A stretch of 7,765 bases of DNA from Micavibrio aeruginosavorus (GTDB lineage Bacteria > Pseudomonadota > Alphaproteobacteria > Micavibrionales > Micavibrionaceae), in assembly GCA_003241285.1 (NCBI GenBank), contig QFOT01000107.1, forward strand, positions 1-7,765, in the 5' to 3' direction. The notes below the pieces were generated by a model, which was not told where the DNA came from, made no database searches, and saw nothing but the letters and a program-made list of their open reading frames with translations. Positions 1 through 6,351 of this stretch are shown in pieces; the first letter of the stretch is position 1; every line of letters starts with the position of its first letter. Position numbers and translations under genes: made by a program.

Positions 1-646
1 ATTTTCCTTCGCCGACCAGCACCAAGGTGCCTGCAATGTTGCGCACCATATGGTGCAAAAAAGACTGCCCGAAGGCATGGATAAAAATATAATCGCCGGA
101 TTTTTCGACTTTCAAATCGTCAATGGTCTTGATCGGCGATTTGGCCTGACACATGGCAGCGCGGAACGATGTAAAATCATGAGTGCCGATTAAATGCTGC
201 GCAGCGTGCTGCATCGCCTCGACATTTAGGCTTTTGCCGATATGCCAGACAAGATCGGTGTCGATGGCCGGTTTTGCCGGACGGTTCAGGATTGAATATG
301 TATAGAGCTTTTGCTTCGCGCCGAAACGGGCATGGAATTCACTGTCTGCTTCTTCGGCCCTGATTACCGCAATCGCTTCTTCTTTTAAAAAAGCGTTGAT
401 TGCCTTCGCCAGCGCATAGCCATCCATATTATGGCGTGAATTGTCGAAATCAAAATGTGCAACCTGTCCCCTTGCATGCACACCGGAATCTGTCCGCCCT
501 GCGCCCGTCACTTTTACGCGCTGCCCCGAGAAACCGAAAATCGCGTTTTCGATCGTTTCCTGGATCGTCTTTTCGCCCTGGCCTTGCGTTTGCCAGCCGC
601 AATAACCAGTTCCCTTATATTCAATAGTCAGTTTGAAACGGGTCAT
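1..646 (-). CDS. truA: tRNA pseudouridine synthase A, C-terminus cut by window edge
   Basis: TruA converts uridines 38-40 of the tRNA anticodon arm to pseudouridine in the cytoplasm. The frame reads from the ATG at 646-644 through 215 codons to the left edge with no stop. Family landmarks are the N-terminal MTRFKLTIEYKGTGYCGWQ, the catalytic motif GRTDSGVH (residues 50-57, nucleophile Asp53), and the C-terminal-domain motif SFLHHMVRNIAGTLVLVGEG near residues 195-214. TruA is usually about 245-270 residues, so roughly 30-55 residues lie outside the window. Its ATG overlaps the fmt stop as ATGA (646-643), so translation is probably coupled to fmt. No separate promoter is visible. Identification is secure; only the missing end is unseen. 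Confidence 0.96.
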   Translation of the reverse strand, partial: MTRFKLTIEYKGTGYCGWQTQGQGEKTIQETIENAIFGFSGQRVKVTGAGRTDSGVHARGQVAHFDFDNSRHNMDGYALAKAINAFLKEEAIAVIRAEEADSEFHARFGAKQKLYTYSILNRPAKPAIDTDLVWHIGKSLNVEAMQHAAQHLIGTHDFTSFRAAMCQAKSPIKTIDDLKVEKSGDYIFIHAFGQSFLHHMVRNIAGTLVLVGEGK

Positions 647-1566
647 TGCAAGACCGAGGCAATTTTCAGGTGATGGCCGTTAATGGCGGATGCTGCGTCC
701 ATGGGTTTCGAATTCTCAGGCTGGACTATTTCAATTTGATAGGCGAAACCGCCGCCGCACATGACCGCGCCTTTGGGCAAAACCGTTCCCGGTTTTTCAT
801 CAAGCTCCGGCTTGACGACATGGCCTTTCAAAATTTTTAATCTCTTTCCATCTGCGCTTGTATAGGTGCCCGGCCATGGATTCAAAGCCCTTACCTGACG
901 GTCGATATCAATCGCCGAATGATGCCAGTCAATCAGCCCGTCTTCTTTTTTGAGCATCGGCGCATAGATGGAAATAGCATCATTTTGTCTTTCGCCTTGC
1001 GGAATATTTTGCAGCACTTCCACGACCATCTCCGCGCCCATGACAGAAAGCGCGTCATGTAACTCCGGCGTGGTCATGCTTTCGATATTCATCTCGCGCT
1101 TGAGCAGCATCGGCCCGGTATCCAGCCCTTCCTCCATCTGCATGATGGTGACGCCGCTTATCTGGTCGCCCTTCCATATCGCATGCTGGATAGGCGATGC
1201 GCCGCGCCAGCGCGGCAACAACGACGCATGGATATTCAGGCATCCAAATTTCGGCGCATTCAAAACAGATAAAGGCAATATCAATCCATACGCCGCGACG
1301 ATGGCGATATCGGCTTTCAAATCTTGAAACTGCGTTACTGCCTCGGGATCTTTCTTGAAACTCTTTGGCGTAAAGACGGGAATTGAATATTTATCCGCCA
1401 GTTCATGTACGGGCGTTTTTTGTATTTGCTGCCCGCGCCCCTTCGGTTTCGGTTCCCGCGAATAGACAGCAATCACTTCATGATCTGAATCGATAAGCGT
1501 CTGCAAAGCCGGAACGGAAAAATCCGGGGTTCCCATGTAGATAATGCGTAATCGGTTATCAGTCAT
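643..1566 (-). CDS. fmt: methionyl-tRNA formyltransferase
   Basis: Fmt transfers a formyl group from 10-formyl-tetrahydrofolate to initiator Met-tRNA, making fMet-tRNA for translation initiation. At 307 residues it has normal family length. Visible landmarks are MGTPDFSVPAL (11-21), the catalytic stretch from Asn111 and His113 into the LLPRWRGASPIQ loop (116-127), Asp149 in EEGLDTGPML, and the C-terminal-domain motif LNPWPGTY (228-235). Asn111/His113/Asp149 match the known catalytic triad of the E. coli enzyme by motif position. The start is unusual: family members typically begin a few residues before RIIYMGTPDF, and here the first codons (MTDNRL) are encoded by the inverted repeat that bounds the upstream inserted gene. 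There is no good ribosome-binding site, and the ATG overlaps the upstream stop as ATGA (1566-1563), so initiation probably depends on the inserted ORF. Confidence 0.97.
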   Translation of the reverse strand: MTDNRLRIIYMGTPDFSVPALQTLIDSDHEVIAVYSREPKPKGRGQQIQKTPVHELADKYSIPVFTPKSFKKDPEAVTQFQDLKADIAIVAAYGLILPLSVLNAPKFGCLNIHASLLPRWRGASPIQHAIWKGDQISGVTIMQMEEGLDTGPMLLKREMNIESMTTPELHDALSVMGAEMVVEVLQNIPQGERQNDAISIYAPMLKKEDGLIDWHHSAIDIDRQVRALNPWPGTYTSADGKRLKILKGHVVKPELDEKPGTVLPKGAVMCGGGFAYQIEIVQPENSKPMDAASAINGHHLKIASVLQ

Positions 1567-1577
1567 CGGTTATCAGA
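1548..1577. repeat. left arm of 30-bp inverted repeat, two 14-bp units
   Basis: Two direct units, GTAATCGGTTATCA (1548-1561) and GTCATCGGTTATCA (1562-1575), match at 13 of 14 positions. The arm is inverted relative to 1943-1972. On the minus strand it encodes the end of the four-helix-bundle protein (SDNR, stop TGA 1565-1563) and the start of Fmt (ATG 1566-1564, then TDNR). Confidence 0.85.
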
Positions 1578-1958
1578 TTTTAAGGTAGAATACAGAGATT
1601 GAAGCATACGGCTTGTCTTTTTTAATTCGGAACACCATTTTGAATATTCTTCTTCAGATATATACCCTAGCTCAAAACAAAATTTTAACCAAACCAATGT
1701 CTCGTCACTTGAACCTATGGCTATAATAATGAACCTTGCAAATTCAGCCTTTGAGTTTCTTTGCTTTCCGAAACCTTCGGCAATATTAGCAGCTATTGCT
1801 TTTCTAGATCTTCGTATTTGATTTGCAAGCGCATATTGCTCAATCTTTGGAAATCCTAGAGTTTTTTTATGAATTTCTATAGCAATAGAAAAAGAAGACT
1901 TAAATACTTCCAAATCTTCAAATGTCGGCGCAAATTCTTTTTTCTGATAACTGATCAC
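1563..1958 (-). CDS. four-helix-bundle protein of the 23S rRNA intervening-sequence family (Avd-like fold)
   Basis: This 131-residue protein matches the four-helix-bundle family originally found encoded in intervening sequences of bacterial 23S rRNA genes, related in fold to the Avd accessory protein of diversity-generating retroelements. The hallmark core is present: LANQIRRSRKAIAANIAEGFG (44-64), then FARFIIIAIGSSDETLVWL (73-91) and LGYISEEEY (97-105). These proteins form basic helical oligomers that bind nucleic acid; their biological role is unsettled. The start is inferred to be GTG at 1958-1956, because no in-frame ATG occurs near the N-terminus and the family needs the residues around FEDLEVF (13-19). 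The GTG lies 10 bases after the def stop with no clear Shine-Dalgarno. The stop TGA overlaps the fmt ATG. Base composition is far AT-richer than def and fmt, and no other bacterium's operon logic calls for a gene here, so it is read as acquired. Confidence 0.9.
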   Translation of the reverse strand: MISYQKKEFAPTFEDLEVFKSSFSIAIEIHKKTLGFPKIEQYALANQIRRSRKAIAANIAEGFGKQRNSKAEFARFIIIAIGSSDETLVWLKFCFELGYISEEEYSKWCSELKKTSRMLQSLYSTLKSDNR

Positions 1959-1972
1959 TGATTACCGACTAC
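1943..1972. repeat. right arm of 30-bp inverted repeat, two 14-bp units
   Basis: Read on the minus strand the two units are GTAGTCGGTAATCA (1972-1959) and GTGATCAGTTATCA (1958-1945), 10 of 14 alike. The first contains the def stop TAG (1971-1969) and the second begins with the GTG taken as start of the four-helix-bundle gene. Paired with 1548-1577, the transcript could form 26 Watson-Crick pairs plus one G-U pair (1969 with 1551), with mismatches at 1557, 1564 and 1568. Confidence 0.85.
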
Positions 1973-2493
1973 AATATCTCTTTTTCTTTCTGCGCTTTAT
2001 CATACCGCTTCAAAAGCATATTGCGCTTGAGGCGCGACAGATAATCGATAAATAACGTGCCGTTTAAATGATCGAGCTCATGCTGAACGCAATGCGACAT
2101 TAAATCCTCGGCGAGAATTTCTTTCATCTCGCCTTCGAGATCGACGAATTTTACGCGCACGGCTTTCGGACGCTCGACATCTGCATATTGCTGCGGGATC
2201 GAAAGACAGCCTTCTTCCATCACGCTCATTTCTTCCGATTTCCAGACGATTTCCGGATTGATCATGGTGACGAAATTTCGGCTCGTTTTATCCTCACGAA
2301 AATCCGTGTCCATGACGAAAATGCGCTTCAGTACATTCACCTGATTGGCGGCCAGACCGATACCCGGCGCGGCATACATCGTTTCCGCCATATTGGCGGC
2401 AAGATCACGAATTTCCTCAGTGATGTTTTCAATCGGCTGCGCCACTTGTTTGAGGACAGGATCAGGCAGAAGAATTATAGGAAGCGTTGTCAT
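1969..2493 (-). CDS. def: peptide deformylase
   Basis: Peptide deformylase removes the formyl group from the N-terminal methionine of nascent proteins at the ribosome, using a bound divalent metal (iron in vivo). The 174-residue protein shows all three family motifs: GIGLAANQ (44-51), EGCLSIP (94-100) and HELDH (138-142). The metal ligands would be Cys96, His138 and His142, and the catalytic acid Glu139. Length is normal. The ATG at 2493 lies 6 bases after the rmuC stop with only a weak AAAGAA upstream, so it is probably translated as part of the operon. The stop codon TAG falls inside the terminal repeat of the downstream inserted cassette, so the last residue or residues may have been changed by the insertion; the catalytic core is untouched. 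Confidence 0.97.
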   Translation of the reverse strand: MTTLPIILLPDPVLKQVAQPIENITEEIRDLAANMAETMYAAPGIGLAANQVNVLKRIFVMDTDFREDKTSRNFVTMINPEIVWKSEEMSVMEEGCLSIPQQYADVERPKAVRVKFVDLEGEMKEILAEDLMSHCVQHELDHLNGTLFIDYLSRLKRNMLLKRYDKAQKEKEIL

Positions 2494-2499
2494 GGTTCT

Positions 2500-3705
2500 T
2501 TATTCGTTAGAAGCTTTAAGGGAAATTATATCGGTATCTTCATTATTCAAAAGGACCTGCGACGTAATCGGACGCGGCATGGTTTCAATAAGGCTCGGTG
2601 CAATGATTTCTTTATTCGACATATGAAGCTCTTTTAGCTTACGCATATTGGACAGTACGGAGCGTTCCATGGATCCGACGGAATCATTATAGGAATTGAC
2701 GGCTGTGCCAAGGTTTTTGCCCAGCTTCACCATGTGATTGCCAAATGTTGCCATACGATCGAAAAGATCGGAAGCCAGCGCCGAAATATTATTCGCTTCC
2801 TGTGCAATCTTTTGCTGCTGCCAGCCATACATGACGACGCGCAGCAAACCCATCACCGTCGTTGGGGATGCCAGAATAATATTATTATTGGACGCCTCAT
2901 TCAGCAATTCAGGATCGTTGCCGATTGCCGTGGAATACAGCCCTTCGCTCGGCAGAAACATCACGACGAATTCCGGTGAATTAAACTGCTTGGAATAATT
3001 TTTAGCGGATAATGTTTTGATATGCGCCCTGACACTCTGGCGGAAAGTCGCAAGATTTTTCTCCTGCATTTCTTCATTCGAATTTTCGATCAAAGCTAGA
3101 TAAGGATCGAGAGGTGTTTTCACATCGATCACGATCTGCACCCCGGTCGGCAAGTTAATGACAAAGTCGGGTCTTTGAACGCCGTTATCTCCCTGGACAC
3201 TTACTTGCGTTTGGTAGTGCTCGGGATTTCTCATGCCGACAAATTCAAGAGCGCGCTGTAATTGCATCTCCCCCCATTGACCGCGCACGACCGGGTTTTT
3301 CATCGCCTGTGCCAATTGCTGGGTATGCTTGCTGAGGTTTTTCTGATCGTCTGCGAAATTCTTTAGCTGCATCTCAAGGCCGGCACCGGTTTTGCCGAGC
3401 GTTTCGATTTTCGCTTCCATTTCTTTTAAGGATTTTCCGATAGGATCGACCAAGGTCGCAATCGCTGTTTGGCGCTTTTCCAGATCGTGAGATCCTTCCA
3501 TCTGCGCCTGTTTCAGTTTCTCGGCGGCAAGATTTAGAAACTGCTCCTGGCTTTTGCGCATGGATTCCTGCGCCAGCGCTTCAAAAGTCGCGCCGAGTGT
3601 TTCCTCGTCGCGTTTCGAGCGGGCAAGCTTGGGCGCCAGAAAAGCGGTGATCGCAAGCGCACCACAGGAAAAGCCGATAATTGCGGAAATAAGATCGAAT
3701 GTCAT
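2500..3705 (-). CDS. rmuC: DNA recombination protein RmuC homologue
   Basis: RmuC family proteins are membrane-anchored, predicted nuclease-fold proteins linked to limiting recombination at inverted repeats; the exact reaction is not established. The 401-residue product has an N-terminal hydrophobic segment (about residues 4-24), a long charged helical, probably coiled-coil region (about 30-135), then the conserved core: RGQWGEMQLQ (141-150), RPDFVINLP (178-186) and IVIDVKTPLDPY (191-202). The RPD...DVK arrangement resembles a PD-(D/E)XK nuclease site. A helical C-terminal part includes VVMYGWQQQKIAQEA (290-304). It starts 22 bases after the comM stop and ends 6 bases before def. rmuC next to def-fmt-truA is a known alphaproteobacterial order. 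No Shine-Dalgarno is visible before the ATG (see 3713-3742). Confidence 0.95.
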   Translation of the reverse strand: MTFDLISAIIGFSCGALAITAFLAPKLARSKRDEETLGATFEALAQESMRKSQEQFLNLAAEKLKQAQMEGSHDLEKRQTAIATLVDPIGKSLKEMEAKIETLGKTGAGLEMQLKNFADDQKNLSKHTQQLAQAMKNPVVRGQWGEMQLQRALEFVGMRNPEHYQTQVSVQGDNGVQRPDFVINLPTGVQIVIDVKTPLDPYLALIENSNEEMQEKNLATFRQSVRAHIKTLSAKNYSKQFNSPEFVVMFLPSEGLYSTAIGNDPELLNEASNNNIILASPTTVMGLLRVVMYGWQQQKIAQEANNISALASDLFDRMATFGNHMVKLGKNLGTAVNSYNDSVGSMERSVLSNMRKLKELHMSNKEIIAPSLIETMPRPITSQVLLNNEDTDIISLKASNE

Positions 3706-3712
3706 AAAGGCG

Positions 3713-3742
3713 AGTATAGGAGATTCCCTATAAATCCTGCAA
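3713..3742 (-). promoter_or_regulatory. possible internal promoter for rmuC-def-fmt-truA
   Basis: On the minus strand, TTGCAG (3742-3737) and TATACT (3718-3713) are separated by 18 bases and resemble -35 and -10 boxes. Transcription would begin at or just before the rmuC ATG at 3705, giving a leaderless or nearly leaderless message, which fits the missing Shine-Dalgarno. A perfect 6-bp inverted repeat, TATAGG/CCTATA (3715-3720 and 3727-3732), overlaps the -10 box and the comM stop and could be an operator. This is pattern matching only. Confidence 0.3.
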
Positions 3743-5251
3743 TCGCAATCGCCGGAAACTTAAAGCTTCCGCCATATGCCGCGCCTCGATTTGCGCCAGA
3801 TCGCCCTCCAGATCGGCAATCGTGCGGGCGACGCGCAACAAGCGATGCCAGCTTCGCGCCGAAAAGCGCATTTTCGTCGCCGCTTTTTCCAGCAGGGCTT
3901 TCGCATCGGATGTCATAACGGCGATATTTTCCAGCACATCGCCGGAGGCCTGTGAATTGGTGTGATAATGCGAGCCGTATTTTTCAAATCTGCTTTTCTG
4001 GCGTTGACGGGCGCGGTCAACCCTCGCCCCAACTTCTTCCGATGTTTCGCCAGTTGGGGCGGAAGCCAGATCCATCACAGACACCGCGGGTACGTCGACT
4101 TGTAAATCGATCCGGTCGAGAAGCGGGCCCGATAATTTGCTCTGGTAATCATCGGCGCATTTGGGAGCTTTCGAACACTCATCGTCGCCCGAGCCGAAAT
4201 AACCGCAGCGGCATGGATTCATCGCCGCCACTAATTGAAAATTTGCCGGATAGGTAACGTGGTAATTCACCCGCGCCACCAATGTTTCGCCGGTTTCCAG
4301 AGGCTGGCGCAAAGATTCTAAACTGCCGCGCGGAAATTCCGGCAGCTCATCGAGAAACAAAACACCGTTATGGGCGAGGGAAATTTCGCCCGGTTTGGCT
4401 TTTGTCCCGCCGCCGATCAAGGCAGGCTGCGACGCCGTATGATGCGGATCGCGAAACGGACGATGCCTAACCAACCCGCCTTCAGGCAACGTCCCGGCCA
4501 GTGAGTGAATGATCGACACTTCCAGAGCTTCGACAGGCGAGAGCTGTGGCAACAATCCCGGCAGACAAGACGCCAGCATCGACTTGCCCGATCCCGGCGG
4601 CCCGACCATCATTAAATTATGTCCGCCAGCCGCCGTGATTTCTAAAGCACGTTTTGCGGTTTCCTGTCCTTTGACTTCTGAAAGATTGCGATGCGTCTTG
4701 GCGAATTCCGGCGGCAGGTTGGCAACTGGCCTCGATAAGATCTGCGTACCTTTGAAATGATTGATGAGTTGCAGCAATGACGATGCGGCCAGAATATCGA
4801 GATCGCCCGCCCATGCCGCTTCCGATCCACCGCCTTCCGGGCATATCAACCCCAGGTCGTTTTTCTGCGCGTGCACTGCCGCCGGTAAAATACCCGTCAC
4901 ATTGCGCAAAGACGCATCAAGTCCCAATTCCCCCAGCGCGACAAAATTATTCAGTGCATCGGACGGCAATACTTCCATCGCGGTGAGTAGCCCCAGCGCA
5001 ATCGGCAGATCGTAATGCGATCCTTCTTTCGAAACATCGGCAGGCGCGAGATTGATGGTGATACGTTTGGCAGGCAGCGCAAGACCCATCGCATGCAGCG
5101 CCGCCCTGACCCGCTCGCGGCTTTCGGCAACGGCTTTATCGGGAAGACCGACAATCGTGAATGCCACAAAGCCTGATGAAATCTGGACTTCCACATCAAT
5201 GTCCAAAACATCCACGCCGCGAAATGAAACTGTTTTAATCCGGGCTACCAT
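3728..5251 (-). CDS. comM: ComM/YifB family Mg-chelatase-like AAA+ ATPase
   Basis: ComM-family proteins are hexameric AAA+ motors; the studied ComM acts in branch migration during natural transformation, after DNA uptake. The 507-residue protein is full length for the family. The N-terminal Lon-protease-like domain occupies about residues 1-180 (MVARIKTVSFRG, VGLPDKAVAESRERV, INLAPADVSKEG, YDLPIALG). The AAA+ domain has Walker A GPPGSGKS (217-224), HRPFRDPHHTAS (263-274), Walker B GVLFLDELPEF (296-306) and the cysteine-bearing AAMNPCRCGYFG (342-353). The C-terminal domain has RFSARSWHRLLRVARTIADL. It begins at 5251 inside a TAATG overlap with the upstream secreted-protein gene (1-base overlap), so it may depend on that gene's translation. 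A second, truncated copy of its first 35 codons lies upstream at 6135-6239. Confidence 0.96.
   Translation of the reverse strand: MVARIKTVSFRGVDVLDIDVEVQISSGFVAFTIVGLPDKAVAESRERVRAALHAMGLALPAKRITINLAPADVSKEGSHYDLPIALGLLTAMEVLPSDALNNFVALGELGLDASLRNVTGILPAAVHAQKNDLGLICPEGGGSEAAWAGDLDILAASSLLQLINHFKGTQILSRPVANLPPEFAKTHRNLSEVKGQETAKRALEITAAGGHNLMMVGPPGSGKSMLASCLPGLLPQLSPVEALEVSIIHSLAGTLPEGGLVRHRPFRDPHHTASQPALIGGGTKAKPGEISLAHNGVLFLDELPEFPRGSLESLRQPLETGETLVARVNYHVTYPANFQLVAAMNPCRCGYFGSGDDECSKAPKCADDYQSKLSGPLLDRIDLQVDVPAVSVMDLASAPTGETSEEVGARVDRARQRQKSRFEKYGSHYHTNSQASGDVLENIAVMTSDAKALLEKAATKMRFSARSWHRLLRVARTIADLEGDLAQIEARHMAEALSFRRLRLQDL
5147..5251 (-). repeat. 5' end of comM, direct-repeat partner of 6135-6239
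   Basis: Codons 1-35 of intact comM align without gaps to codons 1-35 of the remnant at 6135-6239 in the same orientation: 84 of 105 bases and 33 of 35 residues match by my count. Fifteen codons differ silently and two change residues (E21K, I33N). Two longer identical blocks lie at codons 7-12 and 14-17. After codon 35 the copies diverge. Confidence 0.9.
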
Positions 5252-6126
5252 TATTTGTTGGCTTCTATTTCTATACGCAATTTTTGAATATCTCTTGGAT
5301 CACGTGATCCTTCCGCAATTTTTAAAACTCGCAAAGCGTCGTCATTTTTTCCAGATTTATAAAGCGCAACGACATAAGGGAAAATTAAATTCATTCGGTC
5401 ACCGTTTTGATACCATCTGAAATCAGTAGGCACCTTTATGGAAGGATCATAAGAAGGAAGGTCTTCATAAGCAGGGCCCAGCCTTTTCTCAGTGATATTA
5501 CCTATTTCATCTTTTCTTATGAGAGAATTGCGAGATTTAAGAGTTCTTTGATAAGCAACTACAGCCTCGTCAAATCTCTCCTCCTCCATCAAAATTTCAG
5601 CGATCTTATTATAAAAAATTTCAATGTGAGGGTATTTTTCTATTAAATTATTATAGACAGCTATTTTTTCATCGGCTGAATCTGCTTCAGCCAGCTCTAA
5701 TTCAGCAAAATTGTTTGAAATATGCTGGTTAGCGTAAGGAAAACTTACGGCAGCCTCTTTTAAAAAACTCGGAGAGCACACAGGATCATTGAATTCTCCC
5801 GATGAAGAATTTTCTTTTAGAAATAAAATATAATTCTTACCCTGCTTATATTTTTTAGGCCCGTAGAAGTTTGTTCTTTGTGAAACGACAACAATGTTAC
5901 TTCCTTGCTGAATTCTTCCTTTATATGCTTTCTGAACTTTAAATGTGACATTTCCTGAATTGCCCGTTGCTGTGGGAATGGCATCTAACACCACATCATA
6001 TTGCCTTAGCGCTGAAATACCTTGAGTCGGCATACAACTTAGCGCTTGGGCCTGACCAATATTAAGAATAAAACATAAAATAGAGAGCCAGAGATATTTG
6101 GAATTCATAAGGTAAGCAACTTTCAT
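5251..6126 (-). CDS. exported protein with NTR/TIMP-like domain and TPR-like repeats
   Basis: I do not recognise a named gene. The 291-residue product starts with a signal peptide: a hydrophobic stretch at about residues 11-23 and a likely cleavage after AQA (26-28), so it should be periplasmic or secreted. An internal Met7 would also give a sound signal peptide. Residues about 29-120 resemble bacterial NTR/TIMP-like OB-fold domains: Cys31 near the mature N-terminus, YDVVLDAI, VTFKVQKAYKG, then YKQGKNYILFLKE and a second cysteine at 117 in DPVCS. The C-terminal half is helical with TPR-like repeats (about 150-198, EEERFDEAVVAYQRTL; and about 250-275, YKSGKNDDALRVLKIAEG). The gene is AT-richer than comM and rmuC. 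Its ATG overlaps the stop of the comM remnant as ATGA (6126-6123), and its stop overlaps the comM start. It appears to have been placed between two comM 5' ends. Domain calls are by eye. Confidence 0.8.
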   Translation of the reverse strand: MKVAYLMNSKYLWLSILCFILNIGQAQALSCMPTQGISALRQYDVVLDAIPTATGNSGNVTFKVQKAYKGRIQQGSNIVVVSQRTNFYGPKKYKQGKNYILFLKENSSSGEFNDPVCSPSFLKEAAVSFPYANQHISNNFAELELAEADSADEKIAVYNNLIEKYPHIEIFYNKIAEILMEEERFDEAVVAYQRTLKSRNSLIRKDEIGNITEKRLGPAYEDLPSYDPSIKVPTDFRWYQNGDRMNLIFPYVVALYKSGKNDDALRVLKIAEGSRDPRDIQKLRIEIEANK

Positions 6127-6239
6127 CTAACGCAACCCACGTTCGTAAACGCGACAAACCCGCTTGAAATCTGCACCTTGACATCTATGTCCAAAACATC
6201 GACGCCGCGAAATGAAACTGTCTTGATGCGTGCAACCAT
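6123..6239 (-). pseudogene. 38-codon remnant of a second comM 5' end
   Basis: The frame from ATG 6239 to TGA 6125-6123 encodes 38 residues beginning MVARIKTVSFRGVDVLDIDV, nearly identical to the N-terminus of the intact ComM nearby, and breaks off after residue 35 with an unrelated GCVR-type tail. It keeps the only strong Shine-Dalgarno of this operon (GAGGGGGG, 6253-6246, six bases before ATG). It is therefore probably still translated as a short peptide that feeds ribosomes into the next gene through the ATGA overlap. It lacks every functional ComM motif and cannot act as an ATPase. Many silent differences from the intact copy imply long separate evolution before truncation. Confidence 0.88.
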
Positions 6240-6351
6240 TTCAAGCCCCCCTCAATGATCTATAGCCTTTATGGCATATCAAAAGGGAGCTTTAAAGCGA
6301 TTAACGATTTACTAAGAATTCAGGCGCTTAATGCAGACTGGAGTTAACGCA
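6240..6351. promoter_or_regulatory. divergent intergenic region with RBSs for both directions
   Basis: This 112-base gap separates the minus-strand operon head from the plus-strand gene at 6352. It holds the minus-strand Shine-Dalgarno GAGGGGGG (6253-6246) and the plus-strand GGAG (6340-6343). A perfect 10-bp palindrome GCTTTAAAGC lies at 6289-6298. On the minus strand TATAGA (about 6264-6259) could be a -10 box, but I see no convincing -35 at 17-18 bases. Promoters for both directions must lie here or within the neighbours; I cannot place them confidently. Confidence 0.4.

Larger units (their letters stand above)
1548..1972. mobile_element. putative 425-bp intervening-sequence-like cassette between def and fmt
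   Basis: An AT-rich segment holding only the four-helix-bundle ORF is bounded by an imperfect 30-bp inverted repeat (1548-1577 against 1943-1972, 26/30 matching), with the outer ends reaching into def and fmt. Def and fmt are normally adjacent in alphaproteobacteria, so the segment reads as an insertion. There is no transposase, reverse transcriptase or recombinase inside, and I find no target-site duplication: the four bases outside are atgc on the left and aata on the right. Movement would have to depend on outside enzymes, or on the small protein itself in a way not known to me. The repeat structure is seen; the mobility is inferred. Confidence 0.6.

Noticed and set aside
400..673. Short plus-strand frames opposite truA
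   Set aside because: The minus strand carries a clear TruA reading frame through the whole stretch; the plus frames are shadows.
1563..1958. A genuine 23S rRNA intervening sequence
   Set aside because: The flanks are def and fmt coding sequence; there is no rRNA sequence in the window.
1548..1972. Diversity-generating retroelement, because the four-helix-bundle protein is related to Avd
   Set aside because: No reverse transcriptase, template repeat or variable repeat is seen anywhere in the window; the gene stands alone.
1548..1972. CRISPR-like repeats from the 14-bp units
   Set aside because: Only two units at each end, inverted between ends, with no spacers; they are ends of one segment.
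2188..2637. Long open frames on the plus strand opposite def and rmuC (also opposite fmt and comM)
   Set aside because: They lie wholly antisense to confidently identified genes, have no ribosome-binding sites and yield arginine/histidine-rich low-complexity products.
6135..6239. Remnant taken as the true start of comM with an intron-like insert
   Set aside because: The intact comM at 5251 already contains its own complete N-terminus, so nothing is missing that the upstream copy would supply.
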